Shown piece after piece: positions 1 to 7,766 of a stretch of DNA of 64,000 nt. The notes beneath the pieces are model-generated. The model ran no database searches and was not told the DNA's origin. It worked only from the letters and a program-made list of their open reading frames with translations. Position 1 is the stretch's first letter. Every line of letters begins with the position of its first letter. The stretch comes from Sagittula stellata E-37 (GTDB taxonomy: Bacteria; Pseudomonadota; Alphaproteobacteria; Rhodobacterales; Rhodobacteraceae), in the NCBI RefSeq assembly GCF_039724765.1, contig NZ_CP155733.1, positions 1 to 64,000 of the forward strand, written 5' to 3'. The translations under genes were made by a program, and so were the position numbers.

Positions 1-1
1 C

Positions 2-88
2 TTGGCCGGGGACGGGACCATCGTCAGCGGACGCCAGTGGATGGGCGAAACCATCGGTTACGTCGATACGCAACTGCTCCGCTACTGA
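2..88 (+). CDS. C-terminal end of an unidentified protein (partial)
   Basis: The window opens inside an open frame of 28 codons that ends at a TGA at 86-88, with a C-terminus ending DTQLLRY. The piece is too short to assign a family. It lies just upstream of the iterons, so it belongs to whatever gene precedes the origin. It could also be a chance open frame, because only the final 28 codons are visible. Confidence 0.3.
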   Translation: MAGDGTIVSGRQWMGETIGYVDTQLLRY

Positions 89-226
89 CGCCAAAGCTGA
101 TTTTGGAAAGCCTCACTTTCCTTCCACAAAATCGGTTACTGGAAGCACCAATGCTGATCTTTGATTATTCAAAGTGACGCGGCTACACAGCTTTTGTTCA
201 ATGTGCATCTTACTACTTACTACCCC

Positions 227-291
227 GTGTGTGAAGTGTCGAAGATCTGTGTGTGAAGTGTCGTTTTTAGGTTGGCGTGTGTGAAGTGTCG
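227..291. repeat. Three direct iterons upstream of repA (candidate origin)
   Basis: The 15-mer GTGTGTGAAGTGTCG occurs three times in perfect form, at 227-241, 249-263 and 277-291, with start-to-start spacings of 22 and 28 bp. Directly repeated motifs immediately upstream of a plasmid initiator gene are the usual binding sites of that initiator. The stretch just upstream (about 181-226) is richer in A and T. Origin function is inferred from position. Confidence 0.75.
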
Positions 292-338
292 TTTTATGCT
301 CGTGAAAATGGCATAGAAGTATTTTCGGAGGGCTTCTC

Positions 339-1358
339 TTGGCCGATCACTACCCGCTGCTGCCCGACCGGCACCCCCAAGGCGACTTTTTCGTCTGCGA
401 CATCCTCGATGCTGCACCAAAAGGCGACGTGGGCTCGATGGAGCATCCGATCTTCTCCCTGTCGACGAAACCCGACACTCGCCCCCGGCGCTACGAGCAC
501 AACAATATTACCATCGAGATCAAGCCTTCGGTCGACGGGCTGGCCACGGTGCATGACCGGGACGTGCTAATCTACTGCATCTCCTCGCTCATCAAGGGAA
601 TGAACGAGGGAAAGGAGCCTCAGCAGGTGATCCGCTTCCAGGCCGCCGATCTACTGAAGGCCACCAACCGGATGACCACTGGGCGGGGATACGCGCTGCT
701 GAAGGCGGCGATGGAGCGGCTGGCGGGTACGCGGATTTCGACCAACATCACCACCGGCGGGCAAGAAATCTTTGAGACCTTCGGCCTGATTGAACGCGCC
801 CGCATCGTCCGCGAGACCCGCGACGGCCGGATGCAGGAGGTGGAGGTCAAGCTCAGCGACTGGGTGTTCAACGCGATTCGTGCTCAAGAGGTGCTTACCT
901 TGAGTCGCGAGTACTTCAGATTGCGCAAGCCGTTGGAGCGCCGGGTCTACGAATTGGCCCGCAAACACTGCGGTCGGCAGAAGGAATGGCGGGTCTCCAT
1001 GGGGGTGCTGCAGAAGAAGTGTGGCTCAGGATCGACGTTGCGCGAATTCCGCCGCCTGGTGGCGGCGATCGCCAAGGAAGACTCTGAATACAACCACATG
1101 CCCGATTACCGCATCCGCATCGACGAGCAGCGCGACCACCTCGTGGCGACCTCGCGTGGCACGGTCGGCGGCGGTGAGGTCAACATCCCGCCACTCGATC
1201 CGGAAGTCTACGATATGGCCCGCTCCGCTGCCCCTGGCTGGGATGTGCGCATGATCGAGGCGGAGTGGCGCGATTGGGCGAGCGAGGTGCCGAGAAACCC
1301 GGAAATGGCCTTCCTCGGCTTCTGCAAAAAGTGGTTCCAACGACGTGGAAGACCTTAA
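339..1358 (+). CDS. repA: Plasmid replication initiator protein A (RepA, RPA family)
   Basis: This 339-residue protein resembles the replication initiator protein A family of alphaproteobacterial plasmids. Recognisable stretches are YEHNNITIEIKPS near residue 50, an arginine-rich segment LERRVYELARKHCG near 200 that fits a winged-helix initiator, and a C-terminal FLGFCKKWF. The start is taken as TTG at 339 because a strong GGAGGG lies at 327-332 with six bases of spacing; no in-frame ATG is equally placed. The gene sits 47 bp downstream of the last of three iterons, so it probably binds them to open the origin and may regulate itself there. Its partition genes are not adjacent; the nearest parA is 8.5 kb away, with IS wreckage in between. 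Family assignment is by recognition, and the precise compatibility group cannot be set from reading alone. Confidence 0.9.
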   Translation: MADHYPLLPDRHPQGDFFVCDILDAAPKGDVGSMEHPIFSLSTKPDTRPRRYEHNNITIEIKPSVDGLATVHDRDVLIYCISSLIKGMNEGKEPQQVIRFQAADLLKATNRMTTGRGYALLKAAMERLAGTRISTNITTGGQEIFETFGLIERARIVRETRDGRMQEVEVKLSDWVFNAIRAQEVLTLSREYFRLRKPLERRVYELARKHCGRQKEWRVSMGVLQKKCGSGSTLREFRRLVAAIAKEDSEYNHMPDYRIRIDEQRDHLVATSRGTVGGGEVNIPPLDPEVYDMARSAAPGWDVRMIEAEWRDWASEVPRNPEMAFLGFCKKWFQRRGRP

Positions 1359-1386
1359 AATATTAAGATTCGAGCTGAAGCAGAAG

Positions 1387-1605
1387 TTAGAGCTTCACGA
1401 TGTGCAGATGTGACGCGCTTGGTCCGGCATGTACAATATTTTCGTCGGCTGTTCGTTGGGAGAGGGCGTATTCTTCGACTTTATTGGTGTCTTTAAGAAA
1501 TTCGTCCTGTGCTTGAAGCACTGCAGCTGCCAAGTTAGGCAATCCGTTGGCAACGGCATACATTGATAAGTCCATAAGGACTTCATTTACCCAAGTATGT
1601 CCCAT
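1387..1605 (-). CDS. Small conserved-looking hypothetical protein
   Basis: A 72-residue acidic protein beginning MGHTWVNEVLMDLSMYAV. The ATG at 1605 is preferred over an in-frame upstream start at 1635 because GGAGAG sits five bases before it. It looks mostly alpha-helical, with no signal peptide or membrane segment. It converges on repA with a 28 bp gap. Codon use and the ribosome-binding site favour a real gene, but I recognise no family and assign no function. Confidence 0.5.
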   Translation of the reverse strand: MGHTWVNEVLMDLSMYAVANGLPNLAAAVLQAQDEFLKDTNKVEEYALSQRTADENIVHAGPSASHLHIVKL

Positions 1606-1929
1606 CGGCTCTCTCCGAAGTCTAATGGCGTTCAACGTTCGGAAAGTGCACTGACTATGGTTAAAGGTTTTTAAACGGAGCGTACTTTGCGTAGTTTAGC
1701 TGGCCGTTAACTGTCGAATGCCACCTGAAGTGGGCCTCCACATGGGTAATCTTGCCGATCAGATCGCAGGGAGAGGAGATGGTCGGGAAGCCGAAAGGCA
1801 TCGTTTCGAAGCGGCGACAGTCGCTTGGCGTGTCGAAGCGCTGCGACTGACTGAGGAGAAGCCCCAGTTTCTCGGACAGATTTGCGGCGTTGCTAAGATT
1901 TCTTGGCGATCACGTCGCCGCCTTGAGGC

Positions 1930-2020
1930 GGGGTCCTGATAAGCCTCGACCGGCCTTCTGCCTCCGAGTGCCGAATGCGGGTGCCCGGCGTTATAGGAGG
2001 TCATCCATTTACCGATGCCT
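1930..2020 (-). pseudogene. IS3-family integrase (orfB) C-terminal fragment
   Basis: The minus strand encodes KWMTSYNAGHPHSALGGRRP, the typical end of an IS3-family OrfB (the YN..RPHSALG motif). No upstream catalytic DDE core is present. The fragment abuts the end of the IS66 element at 2061, so it is leftover from an independent insertion. Confidence 0.6.
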
Positions 2021-2060
2021 GCCCGGGCCGCGGACCGCAAGCACCTGGCGGAGACTGTGG

Positions 2061-2375
2061 TCAGGCCGCGCGGGGTTGCTGTGTTGGTGGCCAGTTCCAT
2101 GGCAACAGATCCGGCAAGCGGGATGTCGTTGCGCTGGGTAGTCTGGCTTGTGGGTCGATGTCGTGCATCTTGGCGTGACGATCAGGGAATACATGAAGGC
2201 AGCGCAGTCGATACCGTGTTCTATCCCGCAAAGATCCATATCCTCGGTCAAACGCCACGCCGCGCTGGCCCGTTCGGCGGCGTTGTTCGTGAGGCTGATG
2301 CGCCCGTCCGCGAGGAACCGTGTAAAGGCGGGCCAGTGGGCTGACGACAGAAGGTAGTTGATCGCCTTGGCGACC
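2061..2375 (-). pseudogene. IS66 tnpC C-terminal remnant
   Basis: The segment begins AKAINYLLSSAHWPAFTRFL, continues DGRISLTNNAAER in the same frame, and after a frameshift reads KMHDIDPQARLPSA and LPDLLPWNWPP to the stop at 2061. This is the standard end of an IS66 TnpC. It joins in frame with the plus-strand block ending at 3449 if the internal inversion is reversed. Confidence 0.75.
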
Positions 2376-3557
2376 CGCATGGCGGCGAAATCTTCTGCTT
2401 ATGCGGGCGCAAGGGTGATCTGGTGAAATTGATCTGGCATGTCGCTCTACATGAAGCGGCTCGAAGCGGGGAAATTCATCTGGCCGACGAGCGGATCTGG
2501 CGAGGCTGTCCAGTTTGGCTATCTTCTGGAAGGCATCGACTGGCGCAACCCGCGCTGGACGCAAAGGCCAGGAAAGGCAGGGCAAAACCCTGCCATGACG
2601 TGATTTCCTTTGTCTGTGGAGGCGGCATGATAGTCTCATACCATGACCGGTGCCTCCGACGAGCTCGCGCTGCTGCGCCGCGACAAGTACGGCTTTAGCG
2701 CGGAACGCACAGCCCGGCTGATCGACCAGCTGGAATTGCAGCTCGAGGAACTGGTGTGGCCAGCGCCGCCGAGGACACGGCCGGATTAGGACAGGCGGCA
2801 GAGCAGACGAGACGACGAAGGTGGCGGGATTCGAGCGGCGGAAGCCCGTGAGGAAGCCGTTTCCGGACCACTTGCCGCGGGAACGGGTGGTGCTCGAAGA
2901 CTGTCCTGGCCGCTGGAAGCCTGCATGGGGATGACACGACAGTGCCGCTGCTGGCCCGCGGCGGGACGAAGACCGCGCGGCTCTGGACCTATGTCCGCGA
3001 TGACCGCCCCATTCTCCGGAGCCGCCCCGCTGGCGGTCGTCTTCAAGCTCTGCCGCGACCGGAGCGGGGAACATCCCTCTGCGCATATCAAAGGGGCCGG
3101 GCATCCTGCAGGCAGATGCCTATGCCGGATACAACCAGCTCTATCAGGGAGATCGCAAGCCGGGTCCCGTTCTGCCCGCACAATGTTGGGCACATGGCCG
3201 CCGCAAGTTTTTCGAGCTTGCGGCTGTCGAGGGCAACATCCACAAGGGCAAGCCGCCCGGGGACATCTCGCCGATCGCCTTCGAGGCGGTGAAGCCGATC
3301 GACAGGCTGTTCGGGATCGAGCGCGGGATCAGCGGTCTCGATGCTGCCGCCGTCTGGAGACGCGACAGCGCCTGTCGGTGCTGCTGGTCGGGGAACTGGA
3401 AGCCTGGCTGCGCGCCGAGCATGCACAGCTTTCAAAGCATGCCAAGGTCCCGCCCCAACCCAAGCTGCACCTTGGTCGCCAGCGAGTTCATCCCGCAGCG
3501 CATGTCGGTGACGCCGCCTGCGATCCGGATCTTCACTCCGACCGGAAACGCGATCAT
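2376..3557. pseudogene. IS66 tnpB and tnpC, split by inversion
   Basis: The tnpB N-terminus (MIAFPVGVKIRIAGGVTDMR) runs minus from 3557 to about 3450. Its C-terminal part (GRKGDLVKLIWH, later YLLEGIDWRNPRW) runs plus from about 2388 to 2590. tnpC then starts on the plus strand near 2643 (ARLIDQLELQLEELVW), with DDTTVPLLARGGTKTARLW near 2935-2990 and CWAHGRRKFFELAAVEG near 3186-3235, up to LSKHAKV near 3449. Frameshifts occur within the tnpC part. See the IS66 mobile element entry for the reconstruction. Confidence 0.7.
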
Positions 3558-3913
3558 CGGTTGTCCACCAAGGAAAGAAGGCGGGCCAGCGCCTCCGGGC
3601 ACACATTGGCCGGAACCGCAACGTAGCGCCCGTTACTCAAGGTGATTTCCACCGGGGCTTCCGGCTTCGGCGGCACAGTACAGGTGCTGGGGAAGCAGTG
3701 CCCTGCGGATCGGGCAATCGTCAGCGGGTGAAGGCGGGCGAGCCTGGGCCGCCGAGTTCACCGCTCTGGTACTGCCGCCGCCAGACGGTCAGTGGCGCCC
3801 ACTTGGCGATGGCAACGCAAGCGGTCCTCGACGATGCGGACCTTGTTCGCGCCGTCCCAATGCCGTCGGCGAACGCCGTCCGCCGCTGGCAGATCTGAAT
3901 CCTGTTCCGCCAT
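3554..3913 (-). pseudogene. IS66 tnpA remnant (frameshifted)
   Basis: The minus strand starts MAEQDSDLPAADGVRRRHW and then changes frame. The later parts read WAPLTVWRRQYQSGELGG (a TnpA helix-turn-helix region) and PEAPVEITLSNGRYVAVPA, then ARLLSLVDNR before the stop at 3554. The stop overlaps the tnpB start at 3557 in an ATGA, as in intact IS66 operons. At least one frameshift breaks the gene. Confidence 0.75.
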
Positions 3914-4259
3914 GGTCGTCGAGGCAGGAGTTCTTCAGCCGCCTGTTAAAGGTGGTCAGTTCTGGATGGAAATCCCGGGTTGGCTCTGGGTAGAAATCAA
4001 CGTCGGTGCTTAGCTAGCTGCGCATCTTCTGCGGAATCCAGGGCTGTCGGCATGCTACGTTCCCGCAAACTTTTCCTGACGTTTTTTCCACTCAACTGAC
4101 CTCCACCGCAATAAGCTCAAAAGATCAGAGATCGCTAGTTCACCGTGTTTTCCAACGAACTATGGCGTTGCGCTGAGGAGCGTTAAACGAGCGCGCCACT
4201 AATACCTTCTTCTCCTCCTCTCCTCTTCCCCCTCCCAGACACGGCCTTCCTTAGAGCTT
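3914..4259. other. Gap without a recognisable gene
   Basis: About 345 bp between the IS66 tnpA start and the stop of the next gene. It probably contains the outer end of IS66 followed by resident DNA with a run of pyrimidine-rich sequence (TTCTCCTCCTCTCC) near 4208-4230. No open frame, RNA gene or convincing terminator was seen. Confidence 0.4.
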
Positions 4260-5477
4260 TCAGGATTCGCAGAACTTCCGGCCCGTCTCCTTCATCTTAC
4301 GGGCGATCCTTTCATTCAGCTTATCGTAAGCGACCATCCTTCCCCGAGGGCCGAGCGGGGACATGCGATCATCCGTCAGAGCTTTCGCGCGTTGATGCAG
4401 ATCCAGACCGAAGGCGCCGGTTCTTCTGAAAATCGCAAGTTCAGTTGAGCAGACACTTCCGCTGTCATCGACAGCGAAGGTCGGAAGGACGAAGTTGAAC
4501 AGTATGGTTCGAAGCGCTTCCCACTTGAATCTTCCGATGCAGGAGATCGTGTCCAGACCCAGAGCCTGCGGAATGGTCTCTGATCCTGACATCCCGTCCA
4601 GGGTGACCTCAATGCGAGAGCAGCACTCTTCCGGAGAAAGCGCTACATGCGTTTTTTCTTCGTCGTTCTTCATGCGATCCTTGATCTTGTCGTAGATCTT
4701 GTATCGCATCTCGCGCTCTACGGCGCCGACATAGACGGTGGAATCGATTGGCATCTGAAAATGGCTTTCAAGGCATAAAGCCGTATTCAAGCTCGAGAAC
4801 AGAATTTTCGGCGCGAGCTTTTGACCGGCTCCGAGGCGAAGTAGGCGCGATGTCTCATTGTAGCATCTCAAAAGATCTCTTGTCGTGGCGAAATCGCCGG
4901 TCGTGAACAAGGCCTCCAGCATGAAGTGCTTGCGCAAGAGATCCGTCATCTGAACTCGCCGCAAGACGAGTTCAGCTTCATCCTGCACCTTGCTGACCCT
5001 AGGGAAGGCGTCTAACGCCAGCTCGAAACCCAGAAAACGGTGTTCAGGGAGCGCGCCATGAGTTCCTTCCAGTCCATACCTCTCTACGAGCAGGGCGAGC
5101 GCGGCCGCTACTCGTCGGTAATTGGGGTCGAATATCTGCAAGGTGAGTTCTCGGGAAGATGCCCCTCCCCCGTCTCCGGCCCTGACGTAAATCCCGCCAC
5201 TCATCTGCTCGGAGAGAGCGTTCTTGATTGATCTGGCCACGTTCATGGGAAGATGAGGCTGCGGCAGGTTTACACCAACCTTGATCCAGTCAAATTTCGT
5301 CTCGAACTTGTAGCGCGAAAAATCGATGCACGGCGTTGCCTTCAGGCGTGCATTGGTTACTGCCTGCCCCGACTTGTGACTTTCCAAGCCATAGCGCAGT
5401 TCGCTGTCCGGTTTCAGGTTCGCGTATCTGTCGAGATCATGAGTTGCGAAGATGGAGGTCGCAAAGTTGTTCTGCAC
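4260..5477 (-). CDS. Unassigned protein with a possible replication-initiation-factor motif
   Basis: A 405-residue soluble protein with no signal peptide or membrane helix. From about residue 245 it reads DSTVYVGAVEREMRYKIYDK and, about 30 residues later, SRIEVTLDG. The order YxGxxxxxxRxYDK followed by RxEVxL is the pattern of rolling-circle and filamentous-phage replication initiation factors (Rep_trans-like, as in CTX RstA). I could not see a clear HUH metal motif, so this remains a weak family guess. Codon use is less GC-biased than in the sugar genes. It lies 490 bp downstream of a DNA-binding regulator on the same strand, and both sit between repA and the partition genes, a place where replication accessory genes are expected. 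It could instead be a phage-derived or plasmid-specific protein of another kind. Confidence 0.7.
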   Translation of the reverse strand: MQNNFATSIFATHDLDRYANLKPDSELRYGLESHKSGQAVTNARLKATPCIDFSRYKFETKFDWIKVGVNLPQPHLPMNVARSIKNALSEQMSGGIYVRAGDGGGASSRELTLQIFDPNYRRVAAALALLVERYGLEGTHGALPEHRFLGFELALDAFPRVSKVQDEAELVLRRVQMTDLLRKHFMLEALFTTGDFATTRDLLRCYNETSRLLRLGAGQKLAPKILFSSLNTALCLESHFQMPIDSTVYVGAVEREMRYKIYDKIKDRMKNDEEKTHVALSPEECCSRIEVTLDGMSGSETIPQALGLDTISCIGRFKWEALRTILFNFVLPTFAVDDSGSVCSTELAIFRRTGAFGLDLHQRAKALTDDRMSPLGPRGRMVAYDKLNERIARKMKETGRKFCES

Positions 5478-5967
5478 GGCGCTTCTTGCTCTTGTTGTTA
5501 TGCGGCAGAGCTATGAACTGGCCGGAACCGTCGCAAGGCTATCAAGATGAGGCAGCGGAGATTCGGTGCTGGCTTCCGCGTCAAGTGCTACTATCGACAC
5601 GAAAATAATAGCCCCCATCAAAAGTCATGTTGAGGGATCGCTGGTCTCCCTCGGAACGGTAAGAAGGCACTTGATCGATCACGTCAATGGAAGCGTTCAT
5701 CTACTCGACAGCTGTTGTCTGCTTTCGGGAGCAGAGAACCGGCGTCCGTATCAGGAATCCTCTGCAAGCTCCCAGCATGAGCGTTTTGGTCGTATCCACC
5801 GCACGCTCCAGAGATGCGTCTGAGCCCCCTGAAAAAGCGGAGGAGAGGACATTCTTGGTACATCCGGGCCCAACCCCCCTCAAAACAACTCATGGCTCTC
5901 AGGGACGATTTTGCGCGGGGCGGGACGACGAGCGGATATGCTCCGCTCGCTATAAGGATCCTTTCTA
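5478..5967. other. Gap without a convincing gene
   Basis: 490 bp between two minus-strand genes. Several short overlapping open frames exist on both strands, but none has a credible ribosome-binding site or a recognisable product. It presumably holds the promoter of the 4260-5477 gene. No repeat array was seen. Confidence 0.4.
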
Positions 5968-6387
5968 TTAAAGGTCAGTGTCACCGGCGTCAGCAAGGTG
6001 CCGATCATGCATCATGAGCAACCGCTCCAGCATCTGTCCTTGCGTCCTTCGTTCCGCAGAACAGAGCGCCTTGAAGCGTTCGCAAACCTCCATCGGGGCA
6101 CGAATGTTGACGCTGCCTTCGACTGCCGAGTGTCCAGGCAAATCCCGAACTCGCGGCTTGCCTGATCCGAACTCCTCCAGCGACAGTTCAAGCAATTCGT
6201 AGGCGTTTGCCCCTGTTGCAGCTGCAAAATCGGCAATACGGTCTAGCGGAAGCCGGATCGCGCCAACGCGGAGCATCTTGACGATGTTGGGCCTGGAGTA
6301 GTTCATCGCAACGGAAATTTCTTCGTCGCTCTTACCACTTTGCTGGATCGCCAGGTCGATGAAGTTGGCGGTCATACCTTCAGTCAT
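5968..6387 (-). CDS. Putative plasmid regulator: N-terminal HTH with C-terminal ribbon-like module
   Basis: A 139-residue protein. Residues about 10-60 (KSDEEISVAMNYSRPNIVKM and following) have the spacing of a Cro/XRE-type helix-turn-helix. Residues about 95-130 (RAPMEVCERFKALCSAERR, then MLERLL) look like a ribbon-helix-helix dimer region with an arginine-rich turn. The ATG at 6387 is chosen because GGGAAG stands seven bases before it; a second in-frame ATG at 6375 has poor spacing. The C-terminal part closely resembles the end of the parA partner at 10515-10955, which suggests a shared DNA-binding or dimer module in plasmid maintenance. Role in copy control or partition is inference; no exact family is recognised. 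Confidence 0.7.
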   Translation of the reverse strand: MTEGMTANFIDLAIQQSGKSDEEISVAMNYSRPNIVKMLRVGAIRLPLDRIADFAAATGANAYELLELSLEEFGSGKPRVRDLPGHSAVEGSVNIRAPMEVCERFKALCSAERRTQGQMLERLLMMHDRHLADAGDTDL

Positions 6388-6628
6388 ATCATGTCTTCCC
6401 TTGTCTGCAGTGATGACTAGGGAGTTGATACGCGGGCTTGCTCGGCCCGTGTTTTTGGGGGTTCTGACAGGAAGTCCTAGACGGTTCGCGACATAGGTAA
6501 GGAACCACTTCGGGTCCGCGCCATAGGTTCGAAGCCGATCCTTGGAGTGAAGCGACTTCCTGATCCGCCTCCCCTACCCTTGCGTCCACGTCGAATGCGG
6601 GCCAAGCACTCCTTAAGGAGGCCCGGCC

Positions 6629-7639
6629 ATGCGCATCTTCATCACCGGCACCGCCGGTTTCATCGGCTACCACCTCGCCCGGCTCCTGCTGGACGAGGGC
6701 CACGTGGTGGCGGGCTTCGACGGCATGACGGACTACTACGACGTCACGTTGAAGCAGCGTCGCCATGCCATGCTGCTGCAGTCCCCCGGCTTCTCCGCCA
6801 CCGAGGCCATGCTGGAGGACCAAGGCGCGCTGGACGCCGCCATAGACGCCTTCGGCCCGGAGGTGGTGGTGCATCTCGCGGGGCAGGCCGGGGTGCGCTA
6901 TTCGCTCGAAAACCCGCGCGCCTACGTCGATGCCAACGTCACCGGCACCTTCAACGTGATGGAGGGCGCGCTGCGCCACCGGGTGGGACACCTGATGATG
7001 GCCTCGACCTCCTCTGTCTACGGCGCCAACACGCAGATGCCCTTTGCCGAGACCGACAAGGCCGACACGCCGATGACGATCTACGCCGCCACCAAGAAGG
7101 CGACGGAGGCGATGGGCCACGCCTATGCCCACCTGCACGGTCTGCCGACCACCATGTTCCGCTTCTTCACTGTCTACGGGCCCTGGGGACGGCCGGACAT
7201 GGCGCTCTTCAAGTTCGTGAAGGCGACGCTGGAGGGCCAGCCGATCGACGTCTACAACCACGGCGACATGTTCCGCGACTTCACCTACGTCGAGGATCTG
7301 GTGCGGGCCATCCGGCTGCTGATGACGGAGGCGGTGCCGGAGCGCCCGGAGGACGGCGTGGTGCCGGAGGGCGACAGCCTCAGCCCCGTGGCCCCCTACC
7401 GGGTGGTGAACATCGGCAATTCCCGGTCGGAGCGGCTGACGGATTTCATCGCGGCCATCGAGGACGCGCTGGGGATGACCGCCACGCGCAACATGATGGA
7501 CATGCAGCCCGGCGACGTGCCCGCCACATGGGCGGATGCGGGGCTGCTGGAGCGGCTGACCGGCTACCGTCCGGAAACCGACATGCGCGAGGGCGTGAAG
7601 CGCTTCGTCGACTGGTATCGCGACTACTACCGTGCCTGA
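6629..7639 (+). CDS. NAD-dependent epimerase, UDP-glucuronate 4-epimerase type
   Basis: A 336-residue extended short-chain dehydrogenase. It has the nucleotide motif GTAGFIGYHLA near residue 7, the active-site serine region ASTSSVYG near 127, and YAATKK (the YxxxK pair) near 150. The stretch RFFTVYGPWGRPDMALFKF is characteristic of UDP-glucuronate 4-epimerases (LspL/CapI/WbnF type), which interconvert UDP-glucuronate and UDP-galacturonate in the cytoplasm. AAGGAGG just upstream sets the ATG at 6629. With ugd and the UDP-xylose synthase elsewhere in the window it would feed uronic acids into the polysaccharide. It is separated from the main clusters by the partition genes. Substrate is inferred from family resemblance. 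Confidence 0.88.
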   Translation: MRIFITGTAGFIGYHLARLLLDEGHVVAGFDGMTDYYDVTLKQRRHAMLLQSPGFSATEAMLEDQGALDAAIDAFGPEVVVHLAGQAGVRYSLENPRAYVDANVTGTFNVMEGALRHRVGHLMMASTSSVYGANTQMPFAETDKADTPMTIYAATKKATEAMGHAYAHLHGLPTTMFRFFTVYGPWGRPDMALFKFVKATLEGQPIDVYNHGDMFRDFTYVEDLVRAIRLLMTEAVPERPEDGVVPEGDSLSPVAPYRVVNIGNSRSERLTDFIAAIEDALGMTATRNMMDMQPGDVPATWADAGLLERLTGYRPETDMREGVKRFVDWYRDYYRA

Positions 7640-7766
7640 GACTGGCTGACGCCACCCCGCCCCACCGGACGGCTTCAACAGGCCGCCAACAGGCCACCAC
7701 CGGCGGCGGTCCGGCGGAACCCCCTGCCCCCCTGCCCCGTTGGCCTAGCTGACCAAGGGGGCATTC

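Larger units (their letters stand above)
2061..3913 (-). mobile_element. Degenerate IS66-family element with an inverted internal segment
   Basis: On the minus strand tnpA (3913 to 3554) and the tnpB start (3557 downward) are in normal order, and the tnpC end lies at 2375 to 2061. The middle, about 2376-3445, carries the rest of tnpB followed by the first two thirds of tnpC, but on the plus strand. Flipping this block back joins tnpB as LGLGRD-PHGGEIF and tnpC as LSKHAKV-AKAINYLL, both matching normal IS66 proteins in frame. The breakpoints share the four bases GACC (2372-2375) and GGTC (3446-3449). Several frameshifts show that the element is dead. Confidence 0.8.

Noticed and set aside
6430..6456. 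Hairpin followed by a T-run (ACGCGGGC...GCCCGTGT, then TTTT)
   Set aside because: It reads as a plus-strand terminator, but no plus-strand gene precedes it. The stem is short and contains a G-T pair. It is too weak to list.
6389..7678. Long minus-strand open frame across the epimerase gene
   Set aside because: It is an antisense shadow of the real epimerase at 6629-7639, has a histidine/arginine-rich composition and no family motifs. The same holds for 7446-8624 minus.
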